This document shows, piece after piece, positions 56,697 through 64,000 of a stretch of 64,000 bases of DNA; position 1 is the first letter of the stretch, and every line of letters begins with the position of its first letter. This stretch comes from Azospirillum sp. (lineage in GTDB: Bacteria; Pseudomonadota; Alphaproteobacteria; Azospirillales; Azospirillaceae): positions 1 through 64,000 of the forward strand of contig WGNK01000027.1 in the NCBI GenBank assembly GCA_016124535.1, written 5' to 3'. A model generated the notes under the pieces. The model was not told the origin of the DNA and did no database searches. It saw only the letters and a program-made list of their open reading frames with translations. The position numbers were made by a program, and so were the translations under genes.

Positions 56697-58529
56697 ATGT
56701 ATTCGCCTGAAGCGGCAACAATGGCAATGGCGTCGTCCGACGGCGCGTCCTGTGGTTCGAAGGCCGGCAGTTCGAAGAGAGGCCAGGTCATGTCCATCCC
56801 AGCACGGAACAATCGGTCGAATCTGGAACTTCTGACGATCTACGAAGTCAGCAAGGTACTCAACTCGTCGCTCGACCTGCCGCGCGCCATGCGCGAGGTT
56901 TTGCGCCTGCTTGCCTATCAGCTGCAGATGGAACGTTCCAATATCTGCCTGCTGCGCGAAGATCACAGCCTTCGCTATGTCGCCGGCGTTCGCCTGCTCG
57001 AAGATGCCGCGGCCCCGCGCAGGCCCGACCCCTGCCATGCGATTGCCGCGCGCGTCATCAAGACCGGCATGCCGGTGGTGGTGCCGAACCTGTCCGAGGA
57101 GCCGACTCTCGCGGAATTCTCCGAGGAACAGGATGCCGGCCAAAACGATCCCAGTTGCTGGATCGGGGTGCCGATCAAGACCGCCGACCGGGTCGCCGGG
57201 GTGCTGGTGGTCGACCGCCAGGAACAGAGCCCCGGCGACCGCCAATACAGTGCCGATGTCCGAATTCTCACCATGATCGCCAGCCTGATCGGCCAGACGG
57301 TTCAACTCCATCGTTCGGTGATCCAGGAGCGCGAGCAACTGGAGCGCGAGCGCTCGAACATCGACCGACCGCCGCCGCTGCCCGATTGGACGGTGGCCGG
57401 CGTGGTCTCCGCCAGTGGGGCGATGCGCGAAGTCCTGAGCCAGGTCCACCGGGTCGCGCCGTTCAAATCGACGGTGCTGATCCGGGGCGAGAGCGGCACC
57501 GGTAAAGAACTGATCGCCAAGGCGATTCACGACTTGAGTGCGCGCGCCAACGGCCCGTTCGTTCGGGTCAATTGCGCCGCGCTGTCAGAAACGCTTCTGG
57601 AGTCCGAATTGTTCGGTCACGAACGGGGCGCCTTCACCGGCGCCAACCGCGACCACAAGGGCCGGTTCGAACTGGCGGCCGGCGGCACTCTGTTCCTGGA
57701 CGAGATCGGCGATATCTCGCCGTCGTTTCAGGCCAAGCTGTTGCGTGTCCTGCAGGAGCAGGAATTCGAGCGAGTCGGCGGCAGCCGCACGCTGAAGACC
57801 GACGTGCGCGTGATCGGGGCGACCAACGTCAACCTCGAGGAGGCGGTCGGGCTCGGCACCTTCCGCGCCGATCTCTATTTCCGAATCAACGTCGTCACCA
57901 TCCTGCTACCGCCATTGCGGCAGCGTCGGGACGACATCCCGGTCCTGGCCCAGCATTTCGTCGACCAGTTCGGTCGCGAAAACGGGCTGAAGGTGCGAAT
58001 TGCCGACGAGGCGCTGACCGTCCTGCAGGGTTGCCCATGGCCGGGCAATGTCCGTGAACTGGAAAACTGCATCGAGCGCGCCGCCACCCAATGCCGTGGC
58101 AATGTGATCCGTGGTAGCGACCTGGCTTGCCAGGTCAGCCTGTGCAATTCCACCGCCCTGGTCAATTACCAGCAGCCGGCCCGGGCGCGCTCGGCGGCGC
58201 CGTCGGAGACCTCGGCACCGCCAACCGCTGCGGGCAAGACGCGCTGTGCTGCGGGAATTCCCGGAGGCTGTTCGATCGATCCCCCGCCGGATTGCGGCAT
58301 CCCGGAGCCCCAAAACGGTGACGACGAGTGTGAAACTTCAGACGCACTGCCCTATCCGCCCGCGGCCGATAGCGACATGGCCGATCTGCCGGTGACCCGT
58401 GATCGTCTGGTCGCCGCAATGGAGCGCTCGGGCTGGGTCCAGGCCAAGGCGGCCCGCCTGCTCGGGCTGTCGGCCCGCCAGCTGAGCTATGCACTGCGTA
58501 AGCACGACATCGAGATCAAGCGCTTCTGA
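56697..58529 (+). CDS. nifA: Nitrogen fixation regulator NifA
   Basis: A 610-residue sigma-54 activator. A GAF domain (about 50-205) is followed by the AAA+ domain with Walker A GESGTGKE (264-271), the sigma-54 contact loop GAFTGA (311-316) and Walker B FLDEIGD. A Cys motif C-X11-C-X19-C-X4-C is fully present at Cys446, Cys458, Cys478 and Cys483; this is the metal/oxygen-sensing signature of alphaproteobacterial NifA. A low-complexity linker precedes the helix-turn-helix (about 571-608, [20 protein letters not shown]). ATG at 56697 has GGGGGAC at the right distance; 56790 is a later option. No nif genes are near. Confidence 0.95.
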   Translation: MYSPEAATMAMASSDGASCGSKAGSSKRGQVMSIPARNNRSNLELLTIYEVSKVLNSSLDLPRAMREVLRLLAYQLQMERSNICLLREDHSLRYVAGVRLLEDAAAPRRPDPCHAIAARVIKTGMPVVVPNLSEEPTLAEFSEEQDAGQNDPSCWIGVPIKTADRVAGVLVVDRQEQSPGDRQYSADVRILTMIASLIGQTVQLHRSVIQEREQLERERSNIDRPPPLPDWTVAGVVSASGAMREVLSQVHRVAPFKSTVLIRGESGTGKELIAKAIHDLSARANGPFVRVNCAALSETLLESELFGHERGAFTGANRDHKGRFELAAGGTLFLDEIGDISPSFQAKLLRVLQEQEFERVGGSRTLKTDVRVIGATNVNLEEAVGLGTFRADLYFRINVVTILLPPLRQRRDDIPVLAQHFVDQFGRENGLKVRIADEALTVLQGCPWPGNVRELENCIERAATQCRGNVIRGSDLACQVSLCNSTALVNYQQPARARSAAPSETSAPPTAAGKTRCAAGIPGGCSIDPPPDCGIPEPQNGDDECETSDALPYPPAADSDMADLPVTRDRLVAAMERSGWVQAKAARLLGLSARQLSYALRKHDIEIKRF

Positions 58530-58724
58530 GTTTCCCAAACCGGTGTTTTCCCGACCGGACCCCCGGCGGACGGCGTGTTGCCGCCGGCGGAACTCGATCG
58601 GGGAGCGGGCATTCGCGGACCGGCCTGGGCTGGCCGGTGCGGGCGGGCATCGGGCTGGCTATACTGCGGGCGACGACCCGCCGTCCGGAGGGTTGCGCCA
58701 GATTTAGCCCGGCAGGCCAATCCC

Positions 58725-59369
58725 ATGTTCGACAGCGTGATTGCCGTCCTCGACTGGTTCGGCATCGGAGTCTTCGCCACCACCGGGGCGCTGGTGGCGT
58801 CGCGCAAGCAGCTTGATATCGTCAGTTTTGCCTTGCTCGGGACCGTGACCGGGGTTGGCGGCGGTACGCTGCGCGATCTTTTGCTCGGGGTATCGCCGGT
58901 GTTCTGGGTTCGGGATCCGACCATCGTGGTGGTTTGTGTCGCGGTCTCGGTGCTGGTGTTCTTCGTCGCCCATATCCCGGAATCGCGCTATCGGCTGCTG
59001 CTGTGGTTCGATGCCGCCGGGTTGGCCCTGTTCGCGGTGGTTGGCGCGGAAAAGGGCCTGGAGGCAGGCAGCGGGCCGGTGATCGCGGTCCTGATGGGGG
59101 TCATCACCGCCAGTTTCGGCGGCATCATCCGGGACGTGGTCGGAGACGAGCCATCGATCCTGCTCCGCCCGGAAATCTACCTGACCGCGGCCTTGGCCGC
59201 GTCTTTGCTATTTGTCGCGCTGACCGGATTGGGTGTGCCGCGGACTGCCGCGATCATCGCCGGGGTCGGGATCGGCTTCGCGATCCGCGGCGGCGCGCTG
59301 CTCAAGGGGTGGGCGCTGCCGGTCTACCGGGCTCGGCCGGGCCGTACCCCCGATCAACTCGGCCTGTGA
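58725..59369 (+). CDS. Trimeric intracellular cation (TRIC) channel family protein
   Basis: A 214-residue inner-membrane protein of the YadS/UPF0126 type, with seven hydrophobic helices. Two inverted repeats carry the signatures GVGGGTLRDLLLG and ASFGGIIRDVVGD. Bacterial members conduct monovalent cations such as K+. ATG at 58725 gives MFDSVIAVLDWFGIG. It lies between nifA and the histidine operon, 196 bases after nifA. Ion preference not read from sequence. Confidence 0.92.
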   Translation: MFDSVIAVLDWFGIGVFATTGALVASRKQLDIVSFALLGTVTGVGGGTLRDLLLGVSPVFWVRDPTIVVVCVAVSVLVFFVAHIPESRYRLLLWFDAAGLALFAVVGAEKGLEAGSGPVIAVLMGVITASFGGIIRDVVGDEPSILLRPEIYLTAALAASLLFVALTGLGVPRTAAIIAGVGIGFAIRGGALLKGWALPVYRARPGRTPDQLGL

Positions 59370-59537
59370 GTTGGGGGCTCAGATCGGGGGCCGGAGAGGG
59401 CAGACCGGCGACCGCGGACTGGTGATTTGTGCGGGTGTGGCCGGCCGGTGACCGGATCGCACGAATCCGATTGCAATGCAGCATCTGCAGTTGCACGCGC
59501 CTTGGCACGAGCGGCCGGTTCCTGCTACATCATCCCG

Positions 59538-60161
59538 ATGGACGAGAATCGGATCATGCCCCGCCGACGGGCCGAAATCGAACGCGCAACCAAGGAAACC
59601 CGCATCCGGATCGCACTGGATCTGGACGGTACCGGCGTTTACGACGTGAAGACCGGCATCGGCTTTCTCGACCACATGCTGGAACAGCTGGCGCGCCACG
59701 GCTTGATCGATCTGACGGTGCGCGCCGAGGGCGACCTCCATATCGACGGTCACCACACCACCGAAGACACCGGGATCGCGATCGGCCAGGCGGTGGCGCT
59801 GGCCTTGGGCGACCGTCGCGGCATCGTGCGCTATGGCCATGCCTATGTACCGATGGATGAAACGCTGTCGCGGGTGGCTTTGGACTTCTCCGGCCGCCCC
59901 TATCTGATCTGGAAGGTCGAGTTCACCCGCGACAGGCTGGGCGACCTCGACACCGAGCTGTTCCGCGAATGGTTCCAGGCCTTTGCCCAGGCAGGTGGGC
60001 TCACGCTTCACGTCGAGACGCTCTATGGCCTGAACAACCACCATATCGTCGAAAGCTGCTTCAAAGCGTTGGCTCGGGCCCTGCGCACCGCGGTCGCGAT
60101 CGATCCGCGCACCGCCGGCAGCATTCCGTCGACCAAGGGAACGCTCGGCGGCTCGCTTTAA
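59538..60161 (+). CDS. hisB: Imidazoleglycerol-phosphate dehydratase
   Basis: A 207-residue HisB of the stand-alone dehydratase type, step six of histidine synthesis. Metal-binding motifs [13 protein letters not shown] and NNHHIVES are present. Start is uncertain: 59538 gives [16 protein letters not shown] and 59556 gives [10 protein letters not shown], nearer to the usual length. First of a tight gene run hisB-hisH-GNAT-hisA-hisF-hisE-HIT. Confidence 0.96.
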   Translation: MDENRIMPRRRAEIERATKETRIRIALDLDGTGVYDVKTGIGFLDHMLEQLARHGLIDLTVRAEGDLHIDGHHTTEDTGIAIGQAVALALGDRRGIVRYGHAYVPMDETLSRVALDFSGRPYLIWKVEFTRDRLGDLDTELFREWFQAFAQAGGLTLHVETLYGLNNHHIVESCFKALARALRTAVAIDPRTAGSIPSTKGTLGGSL

Positions 60162-60193
60162 GGGGGATCGGCGATGCCGGAAGGGGTGAGCCT

Positions 60194-60844
60194 TTGACCA
60201 CTGTCGCACTGATCGATTACGGCTCCGGCAATCTGCGCTCCGCCGCCAAGGCGTTCGAGCGCGCGGCCGTCCTTGCCGATCTCGCCCGCACCACCATCCT
60301 GGTTACCGCCGATGCCGCAGCGGTGGCCCGGGCCGATGCCGTGGTCTTGCCCGGAGTCGGCGCCTTCGCCGATTGCCGCAATGGCCTGACAGCACTGCCC
60401 GGCATGCTGGAGGCGGTGAACGAGGCGGTGATCGGGCGCGGCGTGCCGTTTCTCGGGATTTGCGTCGGCATGCAGCTGATGGCCGAGCGGGGACGCGAGT
60501 TTCAGGTCACCGAGGGGCTGGGCTGGATCAAGGGCGAGGTGGTGCCGCTCGATCCCGCCGATCCGGCGCTCAAGGTGCCGCATATGGGCTGGAACGACCT
60601 GCGATTCCTCAAACCGGCGCACCCGGTGCTGGATCAGCTGCCCGAGGGCAGCCACGGCTATTTTGTCCATTCCTATCACTTGCGCTGCGATACCCCATCG
60701 GACCTGCTGGCGGTGGTTGATTACGGGGGACCGGTCACCGCGGCGGTCGCCCGCGACAACCTGATCGGAACCCAGTTCCACCCGGAAAAGAGTCAGGCGG
60801 CCGGCTTGCACCTGATCGCCAATTTCCTGCGCTGGCGGCCTTGA
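60194..60844 (+). CDS. hisH: Imidazole glycerol phosphate synthase, glutamine amidotransferase subunit
   Basis: A 216-residue class-I glutaminase that feeds ammonia to HisF. The triad is Cys90 in LGICVGMQ, His196 and Glu198 in FHPEKSQ. There is no ATG at the right place: TTG at 60194, giving [12 protein letters not shown] after it, with AAGGGG upstream, is the best start. It follows hisB by 32 bases and ends 3 bases before the GNAT gene. Confidence 0.95.
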   Translation: MTTVALIDYGSGNLRSAAKAFERAAVLADLARTTILVTADAAAVARADAVVLPGVGAFADCRNGLTALPGMLEAVNEAVIGRGVPFLGICVGMQLMAERGREFQVTEGLGWIKGEVVPLDPADPALKVPHMGWNDLRFLKPAHPVLDQLPEGSHGYFVHSYHLRCDTPSDLLAVVDYGGPVTAAVARDNLIGTQFHPEKSQAAGLHLIANFLRWRP

Positions 60845-60847
60845 GCG

Positions 60848-61432
60848 ATGCCGCCGCCGCGCTTTGCCCGACCGCCCTCCGCCCCCACGACCACCCGCGT
60901 CGACCACGTCGAGCAGCTCAAGACCGGTGACCTTCACGACCTCTGCGATGCCGCCGACGACGCGATTCACGACGGTGGTGGCTTCGGCTGGCTGGTGCCG
61001 CCGCCGCGCGAGATCATGGAGCGCTATTGGCGCGGTGTCTTGCTGGTGCCGGACCGCAGTCTCTATGTCGGGCGCCTCGACGGCACCATTGCCGGTTCGG
61101 TCCAGCTGATGCGGCCGTCGCGCCATAATGAGGCGCAGGCCCATGCCGCAACCTTGACCACGTCCTTCGTCGCTCCCTGGGCACGCGGTCACGGCCTGGC
61201 GCGCATGCTGACGCTGGCGGTGGAGGCCGAGGCCCGCCGCGCCGGCTTCGCCATCCTCAATCTCGACGTGCGGGAAACCCAGAGCCGGGCGATCGCCCTC
61301 TACGACTCTCTGGGATTCCAGCGCTGGGGCTGCAATCCCCATTACGCTCTGGTCGATGGCAGAGCGGTCGCAGGCTACTATTATTATAAAGAACTCACCG
61401 CTGACACCTTGCTGGACGATATGCCGCGATGA
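60848..61432 (+). CDS. GNAT-family acetyltransferase in the his operon
   Basis: A 194-residue GNAT protein. Acetyl-CoA-binding motif [14 protein letters not shown] and the C-terminal [12 protein letters not shown] are typical. Its stop overlaps the hisA start by four bases (ATGA), so it is translated with the histidine genes. The substrate is unknown; the position suggests a conserved linkage to histidine synthesis in this lineage rather than a biosynthetic step. Confidence 0.9.
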   Translation: MPPPRFARPPSAPTTTRVDHVEQLKTGDLHDLCDAADDAIHDGGGFGWLVPPPREIMERYWRGVLLVPDRSLYVGRLDGTIAGSVQLMRPSRHNEAQAHAATLTTSFVAPWARGHGLARMLTLAVEAEARRAGFAILNLDVRETQSRAIALYDSLGFQRWGCNPHYALVDGRAVAGYYYYKELTADTLLDDMPR

Positions 61433-62202
61433 TCCTCTACCCCGCCATCGACCTTAAGGACGGCGCCTGCGTCCGGTTGCTCCGCGGCGAGATGAACCGT
61501 GCCACCGTGTTCAACACCGACCCGGCCGAGCAGGCCCGCGCCTTCGAGTCGCAGGGCTTCGCCTGGCTGCACCTGGTCGACCTCAATGGCGCCTTCGAGG
61601 GCCATCCGGTCAATCGGGACGCGGTCGAACGGATCATCAAGGCGGTTGGCATGCCGATTCAGCTCGGCGGCGGCATCCGCAATCTGGAGACCATCGAGTT
61701 CTGGCTGTCGCAGGGGATCACCCGCGTCATCCTGGGCACCGTGGCGCTTCACCGGCCCGAACTGGTCCGGGAAGCCTGCACCAAATTCCCCGGACGCATC
61801 GCGGTCGGGATCGACGCGCGCGAGGGCTTCGTCGCGGTTGCCGGCTGGGCCGAGACCTCGGTGGTCAGGGCGCTCGACCTGGCGTTGCGCTTCGAAGATT
61901 CCGGGGTTGCCGCGATCATCTACACCGACATCAACCGGGATGGCGCGATGGGCGGGGTCAATGTCGAGGCCACCGCCGATCTGGCCTTTGCGCTGACCAC
62001 GCCGGTGATCGCCTCGGGTGGGGTATCATCGCTGGATGATCTGGCCGCGCTCAAGGCCGAGGAGGAGACCGGTATCGCCGGGGTCGTGGTCGGCCGTGCC
62101 CTCTATGATGGTCGGATCGATCCGCTGGCCGCGCTCCAGCTGTTGTCCGCCGACCCGCGGGAGGAAGAAGACGCCGGAGACGAGGACGGGACGCCATGCT
62201 GA
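61429..62202 (+). CDS. hisA: Phosphoribosylformimino-5-aminoimidazole carboxamide ribotide isomerase
   Basis: A 257-residue TIM-barrel isomerase. [20 protein letters not shown] holds the first catalytic Asp; [18 protein letters not shown] and [16 protein letters not shown] carry the phosphate-binding and second Asp. C-terminal extension [13 protein letters not shown] is acidic. Starts inside the GNAT gene (ATGA) and overlaps hisF by 7 bases. Confidence 0.98.
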   Translation: MILYPAIDLKDGACVRLLRGEMNRATVFNTDPAEQARAFESQGFAWLHLVDLNGAFEGHPVNRDAVERIIKAVGMPIQLGGGIRNLETIEFWLSQGITRVILGTVALHRPELVREACTKFPGRIAVGIDAREGFVAVAGWAETSVVRALDLALRFEDSGVAAIIYTDINRDGAMGGVNVEATADLAFALTTPVIASGGVSSLDDLAALKAEEETGIAGVVVGRALYDGRIDPLAALQLLSADPREEEDAGDEDGTPC

Positions 62203-62984
62203 AGAAACGGGTCATCCCCTGCCTCGACGTCAAGGACGGCCGGGTGGTCAAGGGCGTCAATTTCGTCGACCTGATCGATGCCGGCGACCCGGTCGAACAG
62301 GCCCGGGTCTATGACCGCGAGGGCGCCGACGAGCTGACCTTTCTCGACATCACCGCCAGTCACGAGGAACGGGATACCCTCTACGACGTGGTCCGGCGCA
62401 CCGCCGAGCAGGTGTTCATGCCGCTGACCGTCGGTGGCGGCGTGCGCACGGTCGAGGATATCCGCACCCTGCTGCTGGCCGGCGCCGACAAGGTCTCGAT
62501 CAATACGGCCGCGGTCCACCGCCCCGATTTCGTCCGCGAGGGTGCGGAAAAATTCGGCAGCCAATGCATCGTCGTCGCGATCGACGCCAAATCGGTTGGA
62601 CCCGGTCGTTGGGATGTCTTCACCCATGGCGGGCGCAAGCCGACCGGGCTCGACGCGGTGGCATGGGCCGAACGCATGGCGGCCCTGGGGGCCGGCGAGA
62701 TCCTGCTGACCTCGATGGATCGCGACGGCACCCGGGTCGGCTTCGACCTGGCGCTCACCCGCGCCGTCTCCGATGCGGTGCGCATCCCGGTGATCGCCTC
62801 GGGCGGGGTCGGGACGTTGGACCACCTGGTCGATGGCATTCGCGACGGCCATGCCAGCGCGGTGCTCGCCGCCTCGATTTTTCATTTCGGGCTGTTTCGC
62901 ATTGCCGACGCCAAGGCGTGCCTTGCCCGTGCCGGCATTCCGGTCCGTCCGGCGGCACATCTGGAGGAGGGCCGCGATGGCTGA
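62196..62984 (+). CDS. hisF: Imidazole glycerol phosphate synthase cyclase subunit
   Basis: A 262-residue TIM-barrel cyclase. [19 protein letters not shown] has the catalytic Asp, [12 protein letters not shown] and [15 protein letters not shown] hold the other phosphate-site and catalytic residues. It forms the ammonia channel complex with HisH. It overlaps hisA by 7 and hisE by 8 bases. Confidence 0.98.
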   Translation: MLKKRVIPCLDVKDGRVVKGVNFVDLIDAGDPVEQARVYDREGADELTFLDITASHEERDTLYDVVRRTAEQVFMPLTVGGGVRTVEDIRTLLLAGADKVSINTAAVHRPDFVREGAEKFGSQCIVVAIDAKSVGPGRWDVFTHGGRKPTGLDAVAWAERMAALGAGEILLTSMDRDGTRVGFDLALTRAVSDAVRIPVIASGGVGTLDHLVDGIRDGHASAVLAASIFHFGLFRIADAKACLARAGIPVRPAAHLEEGRDG

Positions 62985-63378
62985 GGATAAATTCGGCCCC
63001 GACATCCTGGAACGCCTGCACAAGACCGTGCTGTCACGGCGCGGTGCCGATCCCACCTCCTCCTATACCGCCAAGCTGTTTGCCCGCGGCACCGCCAAGA
63101 TCGCCCAGAAGGTCGGCGAAGAAGCGGTCGAAGCGGTGATCGAGGCGATCCGCGGCGACAAGGCCAAACTGGCTGAGGAATCGGCCGATCTGCTCTATCA
63201 CCTGGTCGTGCTGTGGGCCGATGCCAAGCTCGACCCCTCGGAGGTCTACGCGCTGTTGGCCAAGCGCGAAGGCACCAGCGGCATCATCGAAAAGAAGTCG
63301 CGCAAATCGGGCAATGACAGCAAATCAGGCAATGACAAGGGCGGAACCGACAAGGACGGGGGGGACAAGGATAAATGA
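62977..63378 (+). CDS. hisE: Phosphoribosyl-ATP pyrophosphatase
   Basis: A 133-residue MazG-like HisE, removing pyrophosphate from phosphoribosyl-ATP. The core (about 1-100) has [14 protein letters not shown] and [16 protein letters not shown], metal sites typical of HisE. A charged tail of about 27 residues ([14 protein letters not shown] and [12 protein letters not shown]) is extra and has a short DNA repeat. GGAGGAGGG precedes the ATG, inside hisF. Confidence 0.95.
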   Translation: MAEDKFGPDILERLHKTVLSRRGADPTSSYTAKLFARGTAKIAQKVGEEAVEAVIEAIRGDKAKLAEESADLLYHLVVLWADAKLDPSEVYALLAKREGTSGIIEKKSRKSGNDSKSGNDKGGTDKDGGDKDK

Positions 63379-63743
63379 GTTACGATCCCAACAACGTCTT
63401 CGCGCGGATACTGCGCGGCGAGCTGCCTTGCAACAAAGTCTACGAAGACGAGCATGTGCTGGCGTTCCACGATATCCGACCCTTGGCCCCGGTCCATGTT
63501 CTGGTCATCCCCAAGGGCGCCTATGAAAGCATGGATGATTTTACCGCCGGGGCCTCGGAGGCGGAGATTGCCGCCCTGTTCCGCGCGGTCGGCAAGGTCG
63601 CTCGCGACCTGGGAGTCGCAGGGGACGGCTACCGCTTCCTGACCAATTGCGGCGTCAACGGCAACCAGGAGGTTCCCCACCTCCACGTCCACGTGTTCGG
63701 CGGTCGCCCGCTCGGCCGCATGCTGGGCAAGGCTCCGGATTAA
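63375..63743 (+). CDS. HIT-family protein (HinT-like)
   Basis: A 122-residue HIT hydrolase with the catalytic triad PHLHVHVFGG (His102, His104, His106). Length and N-terminus resemble HinT. The ATG overlaps the hisE stop (ATGA). Co-transcription with hisE is common in alphaproteobacteria. Substrate is probably an AMP-linked nucleotide. Confidence 0.94.
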   Translation: MSYDPNNVFARILRGELPCNKVYEDEHVLAFHDIRPLAPVHVLVIPKGAYESMDDFTAGASEAEIAALFRAVGKVARDLGVAGDGYRFLTNCGVNGNQEVPHLHVHVFGGRPLGRMLGKAPD

Positions 63744-63846
63744 ACGAACACGCAGTCCGGCATCGGTTTCCCAAGGCCCTCCGGCCCTTGGCGGGGCATT
63801 TGGTAGCGCCGTCGGGGCAAAGCCCCCCCCCAATACTTAACTGCAC

Positions 63847-64000
63847 TTAACTGCGCGCGGTCCCGCACAGCCGGGTCGCGGCCACCCACCACGCGGGCTG
63901 TCCGGCCGCGATCGCCGCTGCAGCGGTTGCCGCCGCGGCGGCATCGGGATAGAGCCCGAAACAGGTGGCGCCGCTGCCCGAGAGCCGGGCGAGCAGGCAG
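63847..64000 (-). CDS. ispE: 4-diphosphocytidyl-2-C-methyl-D-erythritol kinase, C-terminal part
   Basis: A partial frame of 51 codons running off the right edge. It reads [18 protein letters not shown] and ends in [22 protein letters not shown] is the third conserved motif of GHMP kinases as found in IspE of the non-mevalonate isoprenoid pathway. The rest of the gene, and its start, lie beyond the window. Convergent with the HIT gene. Confidence 0.85.
   Translation of the reverse strand, partial: CLLARLSGSGATCFGLYPDAAAAATAAAAIAAGQPAWWVAATRLCGTARS

Overview
The window looks like chromosomal DNA of a free-living, high-GC alphaproteobacterium, probably Rhodospirillales-like. The reasons are strongly GC-biased third codon positions, the alphaproteobacterial gene set (DUF2794, sdhCDAB, a hisB-hisH-GNAT-hisA-hisF-hisE-HIT run), an oxygen-type NifA, and PHB, chemotaxis and cyclic-di-GMP genes. 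This placement rests on gene content and protein character only. No rRNA, tRNA, CRISPR array or intact mobile element was found.

Layout. 1-1567: accessory edge with part of a RelE-like toxin gene, a ParE/antitoxin pair, a possible transposase relic and a long non-coding stretch. 1568-10797: M42 peptidase of the NAGGN type, STAS protein plus chemoreceptor, FAD monooxygenase, CBS protein, Na+/H+ antiporter with a cyclic-nucleotide domain, and an unknown protein. 10902-23591: diguanylate cyclase, HIT protein, LysR regulator divergent from a wrbA-GST-pirin electrophile-defence operon, DUF423 protein, a secreted elastin-like repeat protein, SDR, xseA, 3-hydroxybutyrate dehydrogenase and an EAL-CBS-GGDEF protein. 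23671-37219: sdhCDAB, double-Cache protein, DUF2794 protein, redoxin, an envelope/ribosome run (YfgM-like, bamB, der), histidine kinase, serB, an orphan TAXI binding protein and a HupE/UreJ-like membrane protein.

37405-47992 is a surface-glycan locus. It has NeuB-, NeuC- and NeuA-type genes, enough for a three-step sialic acid route or for the last steps of legionaminic acid synthesis. With them lie a free-standing CBS pair, a capsule-type transferase, a pyruvyltransferase-like protein, an FkbM methyltransferase, a Wzx-like flippase and a glycosyltransferase. 48198-56131: ppc with an internal minisatellite, a DMT exporter divergent from an ArsR regulator around a perfect 24-bp palindrome, apt, psuG, RseC-like and apbE. 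56697-64000: nifA with the intact C-X11-C-X19-C-X4-C motif, a TRIC channel, the histidine operon with overlapping genes, and the 3' end of ispE.

The best candidates for new biology are the sialic/legionaminic locus with its stand-alone CBS protein, the ArsR palindrome, nifA standing apart from nif genes with a structured leader, the elastin-like exported protein and the in-frame 15-nt repeat in ppc. All functions are read from sequence motifs; no database search was possible.
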